A stretch of 26,564 bases of DNA from NCBI RefSeq assembly GCF_000142905.1, contig NW_013657679.1, positions 510,114 through 536,677 on the forward strand. Reading direction: 5' to 3'. Under the pieces are notes generated by a model. It saw only the letters and a program-made list of their open reading frames with translations. It was not told the origin of the DNA and did no database searches. Positions 1 to 7,997 of this stretch are shown in pieces (position 1 is the stretch's first letter; each line of letters starts with the position of its first letter). Both the position numbers and the translations under genes were made by a program. Source of the stretch: Thecamonas trahens ATCC 50062. Taxonomy: Eukaryota > Apusozoa > Apusomonadida > Apusomonadidae.

Positions 1-1126
1 CGTTGCGCGGCGGGGTGCGCGGCTCGTCGCCGTGGGTGGCGACGGCGTCCGAGGGGTGCGGCGGCGGGAGGCCAGGAGCAGCGGCGTCGCCGGCCGGCGG
101 CTCGTCGGGCGGCGCACCCTCGGAGACAAGGTAGACGTCGATGGGGCCCTGGGAGGACGAGAGGAACATGTTGAAGCGGCGCGAAGGCCACTCCATGCCC
201 TCATCCGGGTCCGGCACTTCGAGCTTGGAGCCCGGCGGGGCCTTGATGGCGATGACGGTCTGGTCCTCAAAGTCGGGGAGAAGGCGGACGTCTGCGTGTG
301 TGACGTACGCAGTCTTATCGTGAGCGGTACGCTCGACCAGGTCGCGGAGGATGTCCTGGACGCGGTGGATGTGCTGGGAGAGGATGGCGTCCGAGACCTC
401 GAGGTCGTCGAGCTGGCTCTGCAGTGAGCTCAATTCCGACGAGGCGACCCCGGAGGAGGCGGCGGCGCGGGAGGCGCGGGAGCGGGAAGACCGGTGGTCG
501 CCCGAGCCCGAGCCCGAGTCCGAGTCGAGAGTCGCGGTCGAGTTCCACTGGATCTGGTTCTTGGACTTTTTGACTAGGAGGCCGATGCCCTCGAGCACGT
601 TGGTGATGTCGTAGATCCGGCGCTTCTTGACGTCGAGGATGCGGACGGCCTCGTTGAGGTCGAGCAAGCCGCCCTCGGCCGACCGGAGCAGGTCGCAAAA
701 CTCGCGGGTCAGGTTGCCGAGCGACGAGTTTGCGCGCCCGCCGCCACGAGCGGCCGACGACTTGGAGCCGCGGCTGGCGGAGCGCGGCGGTCCGGCCTGC
801 GCCGACAGTGGCGCCGAGGCCGGCGTGCCGCGCGCCGCCGCTGCTGGAGCTGACATCGCCGCTGCTGGACTGGCTGCCGGAGAGCCGGGCCGCGCCGACG
901 AGCGCTCCAAGGCCTCGTCGCCGGGCTCGACCCGCCGCCGGCTGCGCTTGGAGCGCTTGGACTTGCGGGCGGGCGCGTCGCGCGGTTCAGCGCCGCGCAG
1001 CTCCTGCGGCGGTGCCACCTCCATGCCCGGTGGCAGCCGCGGCAGCATGTCCTCCGCAAGCACTGTGCCGCCCTTGGCGCGCTTGCGCTTGCGCGTCGAC
1101 GACGACGGCGACGCGGCGGCGAGCAT
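1..1126 (-). CDS. E2F: E2F-family transcription factor (3' end beyond window)
   Basis: This is a continuous minus-strand reading frame of 375 codons from an ATG at 1126 to the window edge, with no stop reached. Residues 1-130 are low complexity with a basic patch (RKRKRAK) suited to nuclear import. Residues about 130-194 form the winged-helix DNA-binding domain, with the DNA-contacting motif RRIYDITNVLEGI followed by KKSKNQIQW. Residues about 235-336 match the coiled-coil/marked-box dimerisation region: a leucine-rich helix, then TAYVTHADVR, VIAIKAPPGSKLEVP and GPIDVYLVSE, close to animal E2F1-3. E2F proteins pair with DP proteins and control S-phase genes; no DP gene lies here. Any C-terminal activation or pocket-protein-binding segment would lie off the left end. 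The gene is divergent from the ASH2-like gene. Family assignment is firm; the exact subtype is not. Confidence 0.93.
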   Translation of the reverse strand, partial: MLAAASPSSSTRKRKRAKGGTVLAEDMLPRLPPGMEVAPPQELRGAEPRDAPARKSKRSKRSRRRVEPGDEALERSSARPGSPAASPAAAMSAPAAAARGTPASAPLSAQAGPPRSASRGSKSSAARGGGRANSSLGNLTREFCDLLRSAEGGLLDLNEAVRILDVKKRRIYDITNVLEGIGLLVKKSKNQIQWNSTATLDSDSGSGSGDHRSSRSRASRAAASSGVASSELSSLQSQLDDLEVSDAILSQHIHRVQDILRDLVERTAHDKTAYVTHADVRLLPDFEDQTVIAIKAPPGSKLEVPDPDEGMEWPSRRFNMFLSSSQGPIDVYLVSEGAPPDEPPAGDAAAPGLPPPHPSDAVATHGDEPRTPPRN

Positions 1127-1701
1127 GGCCAAGGAATCTGCAGTATTGGCTGGTGGCGCGAGGGGGGCGAGGGGGGGGCGGCGGTGGGGTGAGGGAGCGG
1201 GGGGGAAGACAAGACGCAAGGGGGGGAGAGGGGATGGAGAGGCGGGCAACGGGGAGGGGAAGGGCAGGCAGCAGGGGGAGGGAGGGAGGCGGGCATGGTG
1301 GCGGCAGGGGCGCAGGGAGTCGGCGGGCGAATGAGCCGCAGAGAGGGGAAAGAGCATTTTTTTGCGCAGGCGCGGGGAGGGCGACGGGGAGGGGGGCGTA
1401 CCCATGGGAGACGGGCCCGGCGGGGGTCAGTCGGCGGGCACGAGGAGAAAGGTATTCACTGGGTCTCGCCGGGGTGTGGTGGCGGGGTGGACTGGGGACG
1501 GTGGTGGGGGTACAAGCGCGTGGAGAGTGGCTGCTTGCCGCGTGGCTGGCGAGGCGGGGTTGGCCCGGGCGTGCGGTGGGGGGCGACGAGCGACGAGCGA
1601 CGAGCGGTGACCGACGGCCGGTGGCCGACGGGCGGGCGGCCAAGGACGAGGCCGAGGCCGAGGCCGTCGCCGACGGGCATTGGATACTTGTCGCGAGCGG
1701 A
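1127..1701. promoter_or_regulatory. Divergent promoter region between E2F and ASH2-like genes
   Basis: No gene is seen in these 575 bases. From about 1150 to 1310 the plus strand is very rich in G and A, so the E2F sense strand is pyrimidine-rich just ahead of its ATG. A T-run followed by GCGC at 1357-1367 resembles, with one mismatch, the E2F consensus TTTSSCGC. A short tandem repeat (CGACGAG, about three copies) lies near 1586-1606. No clear TATA box is seen. The regulatory role is inferred from position. Confidence 0.5.
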
Positions 1702-3174
1702 ATGGACGAGGCCAGTGCGGTGCGTGCGACGGGCGGGGATGCCGAGGAGGCACCTGGTGGAGCCGCGGGTGAGGCTGGGGCTGTGGGCGGAACCGGGGCT
1801 GTCGTGGGTGCTGTGACGGGTGCTGAAGCGGGCGGACCAAACGGGGGCGCAGACGCCGGCGCGGCTACTAGCGCGGGTGCGGGTGCCGTGGTGGCGGGTG
1901 CCGTGGAGGGTGCTCCCGAGAGTGCTGCGCATGCTGGGGTTGCGGTCGGTGGTGCGGTCGAAAGTGCGGCGACTGCTGCGCCTGCAGCGGGCGGCGCTGC
2001 CGGGACTGCTGGTGGAGCGGGGATGGGCTTGCCAGCCGGAGCCAGCGGGCAGGGCAAGACGGAGCAGAGCGCGGCTGGAGGAGCGATGGTCGAGGAGGGA
2101 GTGCCTGTGCGCGGCGGAATGACCGGCGAGGGCGGCGCCGCGGCGCCGCGGCGGGCTGACGGCGGGAGCGGCGAGGGCGGAGGCGAGGGCGGCGAGGGAC
2201 CGGCCGGCGCGGCGGCCAAGGCCAACGAGCCGTACGAGTGGATCATCCCGATGCTGGTTGTGGAACCGAATCCGCACGGTCCAGTGGCAATCGACACGGC
2301 CAAGCGCAAGACGGCGGGCCAGATCAAGGTCGAGGGCGAGGCCAAGTGTGCAGCGTGGTGCCGTCTCGGGTACCGGCTAGCGCGGGCGACGCATGGCGTG
2401 GCCAAGGGCTCGTGGTACTGCGAGCTGGCGGTGCTTGAGCCCAAAGCCGAGCACGTCCGCGAGGCGCCGCATCATCCGGGCGTCCGCGTTGGGTGGGCCA
2501 ACCACCGAGCCGAGATCAACGCGCCGGTCGGCTACGACCGGTTCGGCTACGCGGTGCGGTCGCGCGACGGCGCCAAGTTCAACAAGGCCCGCGGCGAGGC
2601 GTATGGCAAGCCGTTTGGTCCCGGTGACGTCGTCGGCCTCGCCATCCACCTTCCGGAGGATTCCAAGCCGTACGAGCCGCCCGAGGTTCGCGAGCTCCGT
2701 GTCCGGTCGTGGACCGCGCCTAAGATGCCTAAGCCGCGCGAGCCCGAGCCGCATCCGGCCTCGTACATCGAGTATTTCCTCAACGGCGTCTCGCTGGGGA
2801 AGGCCTTTACCGACGTCCTCTCCACCACCTACTATCCTGCGGTCTCGCTGTACATGGGCGCGTCGGCAGAGTTCCGATTCCACCCCAACGCCTTTAGCCA
2901 CACTCCGCCGGCAGGCTTTGCGCCGCTGTCGGAGCTCGAGACGGTGCGCCCGCCGACGCCCGAGCCTGAGCCCGAGCCGGCCGTCACCGACGCCGGAGCG
3001 CCGGTGGCTATGGACGCCACCGCGCCAGCTGAAGGTGGCGACGTTGACGTCGCGGTTCCGGCCAAGAAGCAAAAGCTGCTGGACGAGAGCGGCGCCGTGA
3101 CCGCAACCACGACCGCCACTGCACCCGGCCACGATGATGAGTCTGGGCTGGCGGTGATGGAGACAACGCAATGA
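1702..3174 (+). CDS. ASH2: ASH2/Bre2-like SPRY protein, COMPASS methyltransferase subunit
   Basis: The predicted protein has 490 residues from the ATG at 1702; upstream in the same frame the sequence is G-rich and not gene-like. Residues 1-170 are a low-complexity Ala/Gly/Val region. From about residue 178 (YEWIIP) to about 397 lies a SPRY/B30.2 domain of the ASH2 type. Diagnostic stretches include GVRVGWANHRAEINAPVGYD, FGYAVRSRDGAKFN, YGKPFGPGDVVGLAIHLPED and the later SYIEYFLNGVSLGKAF. In the known family this SPRY domain binds RbBP5 and supports histone H3K4 methylation by SET1/MLL complexes in the nucleus. The N-terminal PHD-like and winged-helix parts of animal ASH2L are not visible, so it resembles compact Bre2. 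A DPY30-binding helix is not obvious in the C-terminal tail, which carries a basic PAKKQK motif. It converges on the RING gene, with 54 bases between stop codons. Confidence 0.9.
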   Translation: MDEASAVRATGGDAEEAPGGAAGEAGAVGGTGAVVGAVTGAEAGGPNGGADAGAATSAGAGAVVAGAVEGAPESAAHAGVAVGGAVESAATAAPAAGGAAGTAGGAGMGLPAGASGQGKTEQSAAGGAMVEEGVPVRGGMTGEGGAAAPRRADGGSGEGGGEGGEGPAGAAAKANEPYEWIIPMLVVEPNPHGPVAIDTAKRKTAGQIKVEGEAKCAAWCRLGYRLARATHGVAKGSWYCELAVLEPKAEHVREAPHHPGVRVGWANHRAEINAPVGYDRFGYAVRSRDGAKFNKARGEAYGKPFGPGDVVGLAIHLPEDSKPYEPPEVRELRVRSWTAPKMPKPREPEPHPASYIEYFLNGVSLGKAFTDVLSTTYYPAVSLYMGASAEFRFHPNAFSHTPPAGFAPLSELETVRPPTPEPEPEPAVTDAGAPVAMDATAPAEGGDVDVAVPAKKQKLLDESGAVTATTTATAPGHDDESGLAVMETTQ

Positions 3175-3228
3175 ATGATTTGGGTGGAAGAAGGAGAGTG
3201 CACAGTGTGATCGCCACGGCGGGGCTAC

Positions 3229-4194
3229 CTACCGCGGCGGCGGCGACGGCGACGGGGCGTCGAGGGAGATCGAGGCCGCAGACCGCGAGGTGAACATGTT
3301 GGCGAGGAGATCGGCGGCACCCGAGCTGGCGTTGCGGTACAGCCGCATGCGGAGTGGCATGACGCCCGGCGACGGCACGCCGTCCTCAGTCTCCTCGTCG
3401 AGCGAGGCGAGGACGGCAGCAGTGGTCTTGGGCGTCGACGGGCCGGCCGCACCCTCGCGTACAAACGCAGGGAGGAGTGCCGGGTTGAATGAGCAATCTT
3501 TGTGGGCGTGGGCGTCGAGGACGCCGGCCTTGCCGACCCACGCGCAGCCGTGCGAGTAGAAAGGGCAGACGGTGTCCTCATCGTCGATGACGTTGGCCAC
3601 AATGAGATCGGCGTGCAAGTTGTCGGGCGTGAGCGCCGCGCGGTCCATCGGACACGACTCGGCGTGCTGGAGCCATGTGAGAATGCACGAGGTGCAAAAG
3701 GTGTGTCCACACGGCGCACGGAGTGGGCCCTGGAACACGTCGCAACAGATGGGGCATGTAAAGTGCTTGGCCACCCACTCGGCCCGCACAAACTTGCGCG
3801 GCAGCGCCGGGACGTCGTTCTCCGAGTCGGGTGGCAGCGGCTTGGCCTTTTTGCGTGCCGGCTCGCTCCGTTCACTCTGGCGCGTTGCGCGCGTCGTTCG
3901 CGTCCTTGTGTTGCGCGTCGCTCGTGTCCTTGTGGTGCGTGTCGCTGCCCGTCGCGAGCGGGTACTACGGGTCGGGCGCGACGGCTCGGCTAGCCCACTC
4001 CCGCTCCCAGACTCGATGGCGGTCAGGTCCACCACCTGTAGGCTTGAGCTGCCGCTTCCTGAGTTGATGAGCTCGTATGTAGCAGACTCACTCTGCCCGG
4101 CCCACGACGCCGACTCGGACTCGGCATCGAGCCACTCGTCGGGGGCGCTGACAATGGTCATTCGCGCCGCCGTCCGCTGACTTCGGCGTGGCAT
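3229..4194 (-). CDS. RING-finger (C3HC3D) plus TRAF-type zinc-finger protein, probable E3 ubiquitin ligase
   Basis: The predicted protein has 321 residues. The ATG at 4194 (MPRRSQRT) is chosen because the frame extends upstream only through non-ATG codons; an internal ATG at 4161 (MTIVSAPDEW) is also possible. An acidic/Ser-rich N-terminus is followed by an Arg/Thr-rich tract of imperfect repeats (about residues 85-110) and a basic ARKKAK stretch. Residues about 147-184 are a RING finger: CPIC, then CGHTFCTSC, then CPMD, so the last zinc ligand is Asp instead of Cys, as in TRAF6, LNX and PDZRN proteins. Residues about 208-231 (CPFYSHGCAWVG to HAHKDC) look like one TRAF/Sina-type zinc finger. 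Such proteins pass ubiquitin from an E2 enzyme to a substrate; the substrate cannot be told. No TRAF-C or PDZ domain follows, and the C-terminus is Ser/Pro-rich. Confidence 0.85.
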   Translation of the reverse strand: MPRRSQRTAARMTIVSAPDEWLDAESESASWAGQSESATYELINSGSGSSSLQVVDLTAIESGSGSGLAEPSRPTRSTRSRRAATRTTRTRATRNTRTRTTRATRQSERSEPARKKAKPLPPDSENDVPALPRKFVRAEWVAKHFTCPICCDVFQGPLRAPCGHTFCTSCILTWLQHAESCPMDRAALTPDNLHADLIVANVIDDEDTVCPFYSHGCAWVGKAGVLDAHAHKDCSFNPALLPAFVREGAAGPSTPKTTAAVLASLDEETEDGVPSPGVMPLRMRLYRNASSGAADLLANMFTSRSAASISLDAPSPSPPPR

Positions 4195-4758
4195 GGCTTC
4201 ACGACAGAGGACGCAAGCACTTCGACGGACCACTCCAGTGGCTGCCTCTGTGCGCTGCAGAGACGAGTCTTGCCGGTGTCGCCGACTTGCCGACGAGTCG
4301 CACTAGCAGGCGAGACGAACTTGTAGGCGCGAAAGTTTGAACTGCGCTGAGAAGGAAAAGAAGAAAGGGTGAGGGGGGGGGCACACATCAAGTACGGGAG
4401 TGCGAGGAAGGGAAGAGAGAGGAGAAGAGCTGGAGGAAGGATATAGCATGACGGAGAGAGGGGATCAGAAGAGAATCGGAAGAGGGTCAGAGCATGTGGT
4501 AGGATGGCGTGTTGTCCAACGTGATGCCGGTGACATAGTTAAGATGGGGCGCTTTTTCTGTGATCGGCGAATCTGAGCTAGGGGAGTGGCCACACACCGA
4601 GAGATAAAGAGGTTGTGTGGGAAAGGAAGAGTGCCCCACCACCAAGTGTAGGCGCTCTGACTGTAGGAGGCACAGGTTGCTGATGTGGGACGTGGTACCG
4701 CTCAAGGCGATCATACCATGACTTTACAGTCTGCGGCGTCAAACAGGAACAGCTGGAA
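4195..4758. other. Intergenic stretch without a recognised gene
   Basis: These 564 bases lie between the start of the RING gene and the stop of the oxidoreductase gene, both on the minus strand. From about 4336 to 4470 the plus strand is purine-rich (minus strand pyrimidine-rich) with a nine-base G run near 4373-4381. This pattern also precedes other starts here. From about 4490 the GC content drops, consistent with 3' untranslated sequence of the oxidoreductase. A 75-codon minus-strand frame at 4487-4714 has no recognisable protein character. Confidence 0.5.
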
Positions 4759-6026
4759 TTAGATGGTGACGCGGGCACCGCCCTGCTGGAGCGAGGACTC
4801 GGCAGCGTTGAGGATGCTGACAACCTTGTGGCCAAAGTGGCCATCGGAGCGCATATCGGCGGACGGGGTGCGGATGGCGTTGACAAACTCGGTCATCTGG
4901 GCGCCGAGCGGCTCGACCTTGTCGATGTGCGGCATGAAGACGTCACCCTTGCGGGCGGAGAACATGTAGTCGGTAAAGTGGCCCGAGTCGACGACGTCGC
5001 CGGCCTCCTGGAGCTCGTCGGGGCCCTTGAAGAAGACCTTGACGGGGTGGTTGATGGCGGTGTCCTCAAAGACGACGCGGCCCTTGGAGCCAACGACGAC
5101 GATCTCGCGCTCCTTGTTCGGGTCCATCCACGAGGCGTGGACGTGGGCGATGACCGGCGAGTCCTTGAAGCCCATGGTGACAAAGACGACGTCGGCGAGG
5201 TCCGAGCCCGGGAGGAGCGACGAGCCGGTGCACGAGACCCACTCGACGTCGGTGCCGGCGAGGAGGTAGAGGAAGACCGAGATGTCGTGGGTGGCGAGGT
5301 CCCACAGCGCCGAGACGTCCTGACGGACCGGGCCGAGGTTCGTCCGCTTGGCGTACACGTAGTGGGTGTCACCGACGTCGTGAGTGTCGACCATGGCCTT
5401 CATCTTGGCCACCGACGAGTTGAAGAGGAAGGTGTGCCCAACGAGGAGGCGGACCGAGTTGGCCTCGGCGGCCGCAACAAGCTCCTTGCACTCTTCCACG
5501 GAGACCGCAAGCGGCTTCTCCATGAGCACATGCTTGCCAGCGTTGAGAATCTGCATGCCAACCCCATGGTGGTACTCTGCGGGGTGTGGGTGGTGCGGGT
5601 GGTGAGTGAGTGGTGAGCAGTTGCCCGAGGAGAAAAAGGACGGAAAAACGAACGAGCAAATCGCTGCCCACAATCCACACCCTTGCTGGCCGCGGGGGTT
5701 GGCCGCCGGCATAGGCGCTATCCCTGGGGGAAGGGCTTGCTCCCACACGCAAGAACGGAAAGGGTACGGCTGCAGTAGCGTGCTCACGTACTCGCGGGAA
5801 CGACGATGACCACAGCCTCGAGCTCGGGCACCGCAAGCAGGTCGTCAACAGACGAGAAGGCCGGAACGCCAGGGAAACGGGCCTTGGCCTTCTCCAGCGT
5901 CGGCGGGTGCATATCGCACATGCCGACAAGGTTCGTCAGCGGGTTCTCCGACGTGAGGCGAACGTAGTTCTTGCCCCAGTAGCCCACTCCGACCACGGCG
6001 ATGTTCACAGGGTTCTCGGCCGCCAT
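4759..6026 (-). CDS. Gfo/Idh/MocA-family NAD(P)-dependent sugar oxidoreductase, two exons
   Basis: Exon 1 runs 6026-5792 and exon 2 5576-4759, giving 350 residues. The ATG at 6026 starts MAAENPVNIAVVGVGYWG, a Rossmann fold with the GxGxxG motif (Gly13, 15, 18). The splice joins phase 1 to phase 2 and restores the family pattern: VVIVVPA before the junction, YHHGVGMQILNAGKHVLMEK after it. EKP is at about residues 98-100 (catalytic Lys and cofactor contact), and LWDLATHDIS has the His at about 175 and an adjacent Asp. The family oxidises or reduces sugar-like substrates with NAD(P). The NLGPVRQ and LWDLATHDI stretches resemble bacterial nucleotide-sugar 3-dehydrogenases of the WbpB/WlbA kind, so a sugar substrate is likely but unproven. 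A bacterial origin is possible, though the gene has an intron and local codon use. It is divergent from TRM112. Confidence 0.88.
5577..5791 (-). other. Intron in the Gfo/Idh/MocA gene
   Basis: This 215-base intron starts GTACGTGAG and ends CCCCGCAG on the minus strand. Removing it joins the Rossmann half to the EKP-containing half in frame. A second GT (GTGAGC) lies four bases further in, but using it would break the frame. Confidence 0.82.
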
Positions 6027-6453
6027 TGTTTTCTGGTTGATAAGTTGAGAGTTGCCCGCCGAGCCTGCTGTGCTGTTGCCAAGCCAAATTTCACGCCGCC
6101 CGCCCGCCCGCCCGTCCGCCCGTCCGCCCGAACGACCACCGGCCGGCAGAAGCCGCACCCATGTGTCTGTCTCTCTGTGTGTGATGCATCGGACCTGGTC
6201 ATTCGCGCATTGCACGGGCAGCGATGTGATCGAACTCGTCGCCAGCCGTCATCAGCCTTTTCGCCAAGCCGTCGCCAGCTACAATTGCTCTGCCCACCTT
6301 CTTGCCACCTCCTCTTCCGTGACTCGATCTCTTTCGATGGCCCGGTGCAGGCTGTCCAAGTAGGCCGAGGAGACCGAGGAGACCCAGCAGATCGAGCCTG
6401 CCGAGCGCGTCCGACTCTTACGGTCCACTACCTGACTCACAGATCGGATCGGG
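6027..6453. promoter_or_regulatory. Divergent promoter region between Gfo/Idh/MocA and TRM112 genes
   Basis: No gene is seen in these 427 bases. They contain a C-rich tetranucleotide repeat (CCCG/CCGT units) at about 6095-6131, which reads as G-rich boxes on the minus strand, followed by mixed-composition sequence up to the TRM112 ATG. Promoter role is inferred from the head-to-head arrangement. Confidence 0.5.
6095..6131. repeat. CCCG-type tetranucleotide repeat
   Basis: About nine imperfect copies of a CCCG/CCGT unit lie about 70 to 105 bases upstream of the oxidoreductase ATG, giving GGGCGG-like boxes on that gene's sense strand. Confidence 0.7.
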
Positions 6454-7149
6454 ATGCGGCTGCTGACGCACAACCTGATGACGTGCAACGTGGGTGCGTG
6501 CCAGACGGCTGGAACCAACTACCCGCTGCGCATTGTGGCCGAGGAGATGCAGCAGTCTGAGCGCGAGTTCTCGCCCGCCTTTGTCGCCCGTATGCTTGCC
6601 CGCCTGGACTGGTCGGGCATCACCGCGGCTGCCGAGGACGTACGTACTCCTGCCGGTGTCGGCAGACCGGGTGTGGGAGAAGGGCAGTGGCGGGAAGGGA
6701 GAAGAGAGGAAGGTGCCTATGCGTGCGTGTGTAAGAAGGGGGGGGGGCGAGTGAGCGTGTATGCGGGTATGAGGGAGCGTATGCATGTACCCCCTCCCCT
6801 GCCTCCACCCCATCCTGGCTTCCATCCATGGCTCCCGGGAGAGCGAAGGGGGGGGGGGGGGGGGGCGGAGGGACAGGGGCAAGGGGGGCTTGGCATGGCG
6901 ATGGCAGAGGAGATGCGGTAGGAGTGACTCACCAGGGGGAGGTGCCTATGCGTGTAGCTGTCGTTCGAGGGCATTCCCGCCGAGATGCCCGAGGGTGCCG
7001 CCGACGACGACGAGTTTCTGCGCAAGCTGCACTCGCTGCTGCTGGAGATGGAGGTTGTTACCGGCTCGCTCGTCTGCCCGCACTGCGAGCGCAAGTACCC
7101 CATCGACAAGACCATTGTCAACATGGTCCTGCGTGAGGACGAGGTCTAG
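6454..7149 (+). CDS. TRM112: TRM112-like methyltransferase activator, two exons
   Basis: Exon 1 is 6454-6639 (62 codons) and exon 2 is 6958-7149 (63 codons plus stop), giving 125 residues, the usual Trm112 length. It begins MRLLTHNLMTCNV, the signature start of Trm112, continues with NYPLRIVAEEM and SPAFVARMLARLDWSG, and ends with FLRKLHSLLLEMEVV, LVCPHCERKYPIDKTI and NMVLREDEV. Two cysteines in exon 1 (TCNVGAC) and CPHC in exon 2 form a zinc ribbon as in yeast. Trm112 is an obligate small partner that stabilises several methyltransferases acting on tRNA, rRNA and translation release factor. The catalytic partners are not in this window. The ATG choice is fixed by the conserved N-terminus. 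The intron is phase 0. Confidence 0.93.
6640..6957 (+). other. Intron in TRM112 with G runs and a 15-base direct repeat
   Basis: This 318-base intron starts GTACGT and ends GTGTAG. It contains long G runs (near 6739-6746 and 6849-6866) and two identical 15-base copies of AGGTGCCTATGCGTG at 6711-6725 and 6940-6954, the second one three bases from the 3' splice site. Confidence 0.85.
6711..6954 (+). repeat. 15-base direct repeats flanking the 3' part of the TRM112 intron
   Basis: The sequence AGGTGCCTATGCGTG occurs at 6711-6725 and again at 6940-6954, 229 bases apart. The intervening segment is G-rich with no coding character. Confidence 0.85.
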
Positions 7150-7285
7150 CCCGCGCTGATGCGGCTGCCGCGCCTTGCCCTGTAAACCCCTCCTCTCAGC
7201 CCACGCCCGTCACCTCTGCCTCCGCCTCCGCCTCCACCAACACACCTCTCTCCTCTCTCCTCTCGCTCACACCCTACCTACCATC

Positions 7286-7912
7286 ATGGCATCGCCCTTC
7301 TCCACCACCGCCTCGGCCTCGTCCGCAGCGCTCATCCTCTGCGACTTCCAGGCTGGCATCATCGGCTCGGTTCTCGGCGAGGGCGAGCACGAAGCCGTGG
7401 CCAACGGGGCTAAGCTGCTGGCCAAGGCCCGCGCCGTCGGCATGCCGGTCTTCTACGTCGTCGTCCGCTTCCGCGAGGGCCACCCGGAAGTCGCCGCCTC
7501 CAACAAGATGTTCTCTGGCCTCGCCGCGCCCAAGGCCGACGGCTCGCCCAACACCTTCCTTGTCGAGTCGGACCCGTCGGCGGGCATTGTCGACGCCGTC
7601 GCCCCGCTCCCATCCGAGCCCGTTGTCGTCAAGCGCCGCGTCGGCGCCTTCTCCACCACAGACTTGCGGACCCTGCTCTCTGCAGCCGGCGTCGACTCGC
7701 TTGTCCTAGCCGGCTTCTCCACCTCGGGCGTCATTCTCTCCACCGTCCGCGCTGCCGCCGACATGGACTATCGCATCGTCGTCGCTGCCGACGCCTGCGG
7801 CGACCGCTCCGACACCGTCCACTCGGTCCTCTGTGACTCGGTCTTTGCACGTCAGGCCGACGTCGGCGTCACCGACGACGTCATCGCCTGGATGGACTCG
7901 CGCGCCGAGTAA
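7286..7912 (+). CDS. Isochorismatase-fold (cysteine hydrolase-like) protein lacking the catalytic Cys
   Basis: The predicted protein has 208 residues from the ATG at 7286, which follows a pyrimidine-rich leader. The fold is recognised from LILCDFQAGI (Asp20, first catalytic acid), VVVKRRVGAF (Lys116, catalytic lysine), LAGFSTSGVILSTVRAA and DYRIVVAADACGD. In hydrolysing relatives such as N-carbamoylsarcosine amidohydrolase the third motif reads TSGCV, the Cys being the nucleophile. Here the position is Val149. Members of this superfamily with TSGVV-type motifs are common in bacteria and their reaction is unclear; isochorismatase proper also works without a Cys. It is therefore called by fold, not reaction. 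It follows TRM112 on the same strand by 136 bases and converges on the COMMD gene, with 85 bases between stop codons. Confidence 0.88.
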   Translation: MASPFSTTASASSAALILCDFQAGIIGSVLGEGEHEAVANGAKLLAKARAVGMPVFYVVVRFREGHPEVAASNKMFSGLAAPKADGSPNTFLVESDPSAGIVDAVAPLPSEPVVVKRRVGAFSTTDLRTLLSAAGVDSLVLAGFSTSGVILSTVRAAADMDYRIVVAADACGDRSDTVHSVLCDSVFARQADVGVTDDVIAWMDSRAE

Positions 7913-7997
7913 TCGTTCGTTTACACCACAGAAACACACGTACCAAAGCCCGTCTCCCCACCCTCCACCACCGTCTCCCTGCCCACCACGCATCTGC

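Noticed and set aside
730-1701. Long plus-strand open frame leading into the ASH2-like gene
   Set aside because: It overlaps the E2F gene antisense and is Arg/Ala/Gly-rich shadow sequence; the ATG at 1702 is the sensible start.
4195-4233. N-terminal extension of the RING protein to 4233
   Set aside because: The extension begins at GTG, not ATG; the first in-frame ATG is 4194.
4487-4714. Minus-strand frame of 75 codons
   Set aside because: Codon use and composition are unlike the genes here and no motif is seen; more likely 3' untranslated sequence.
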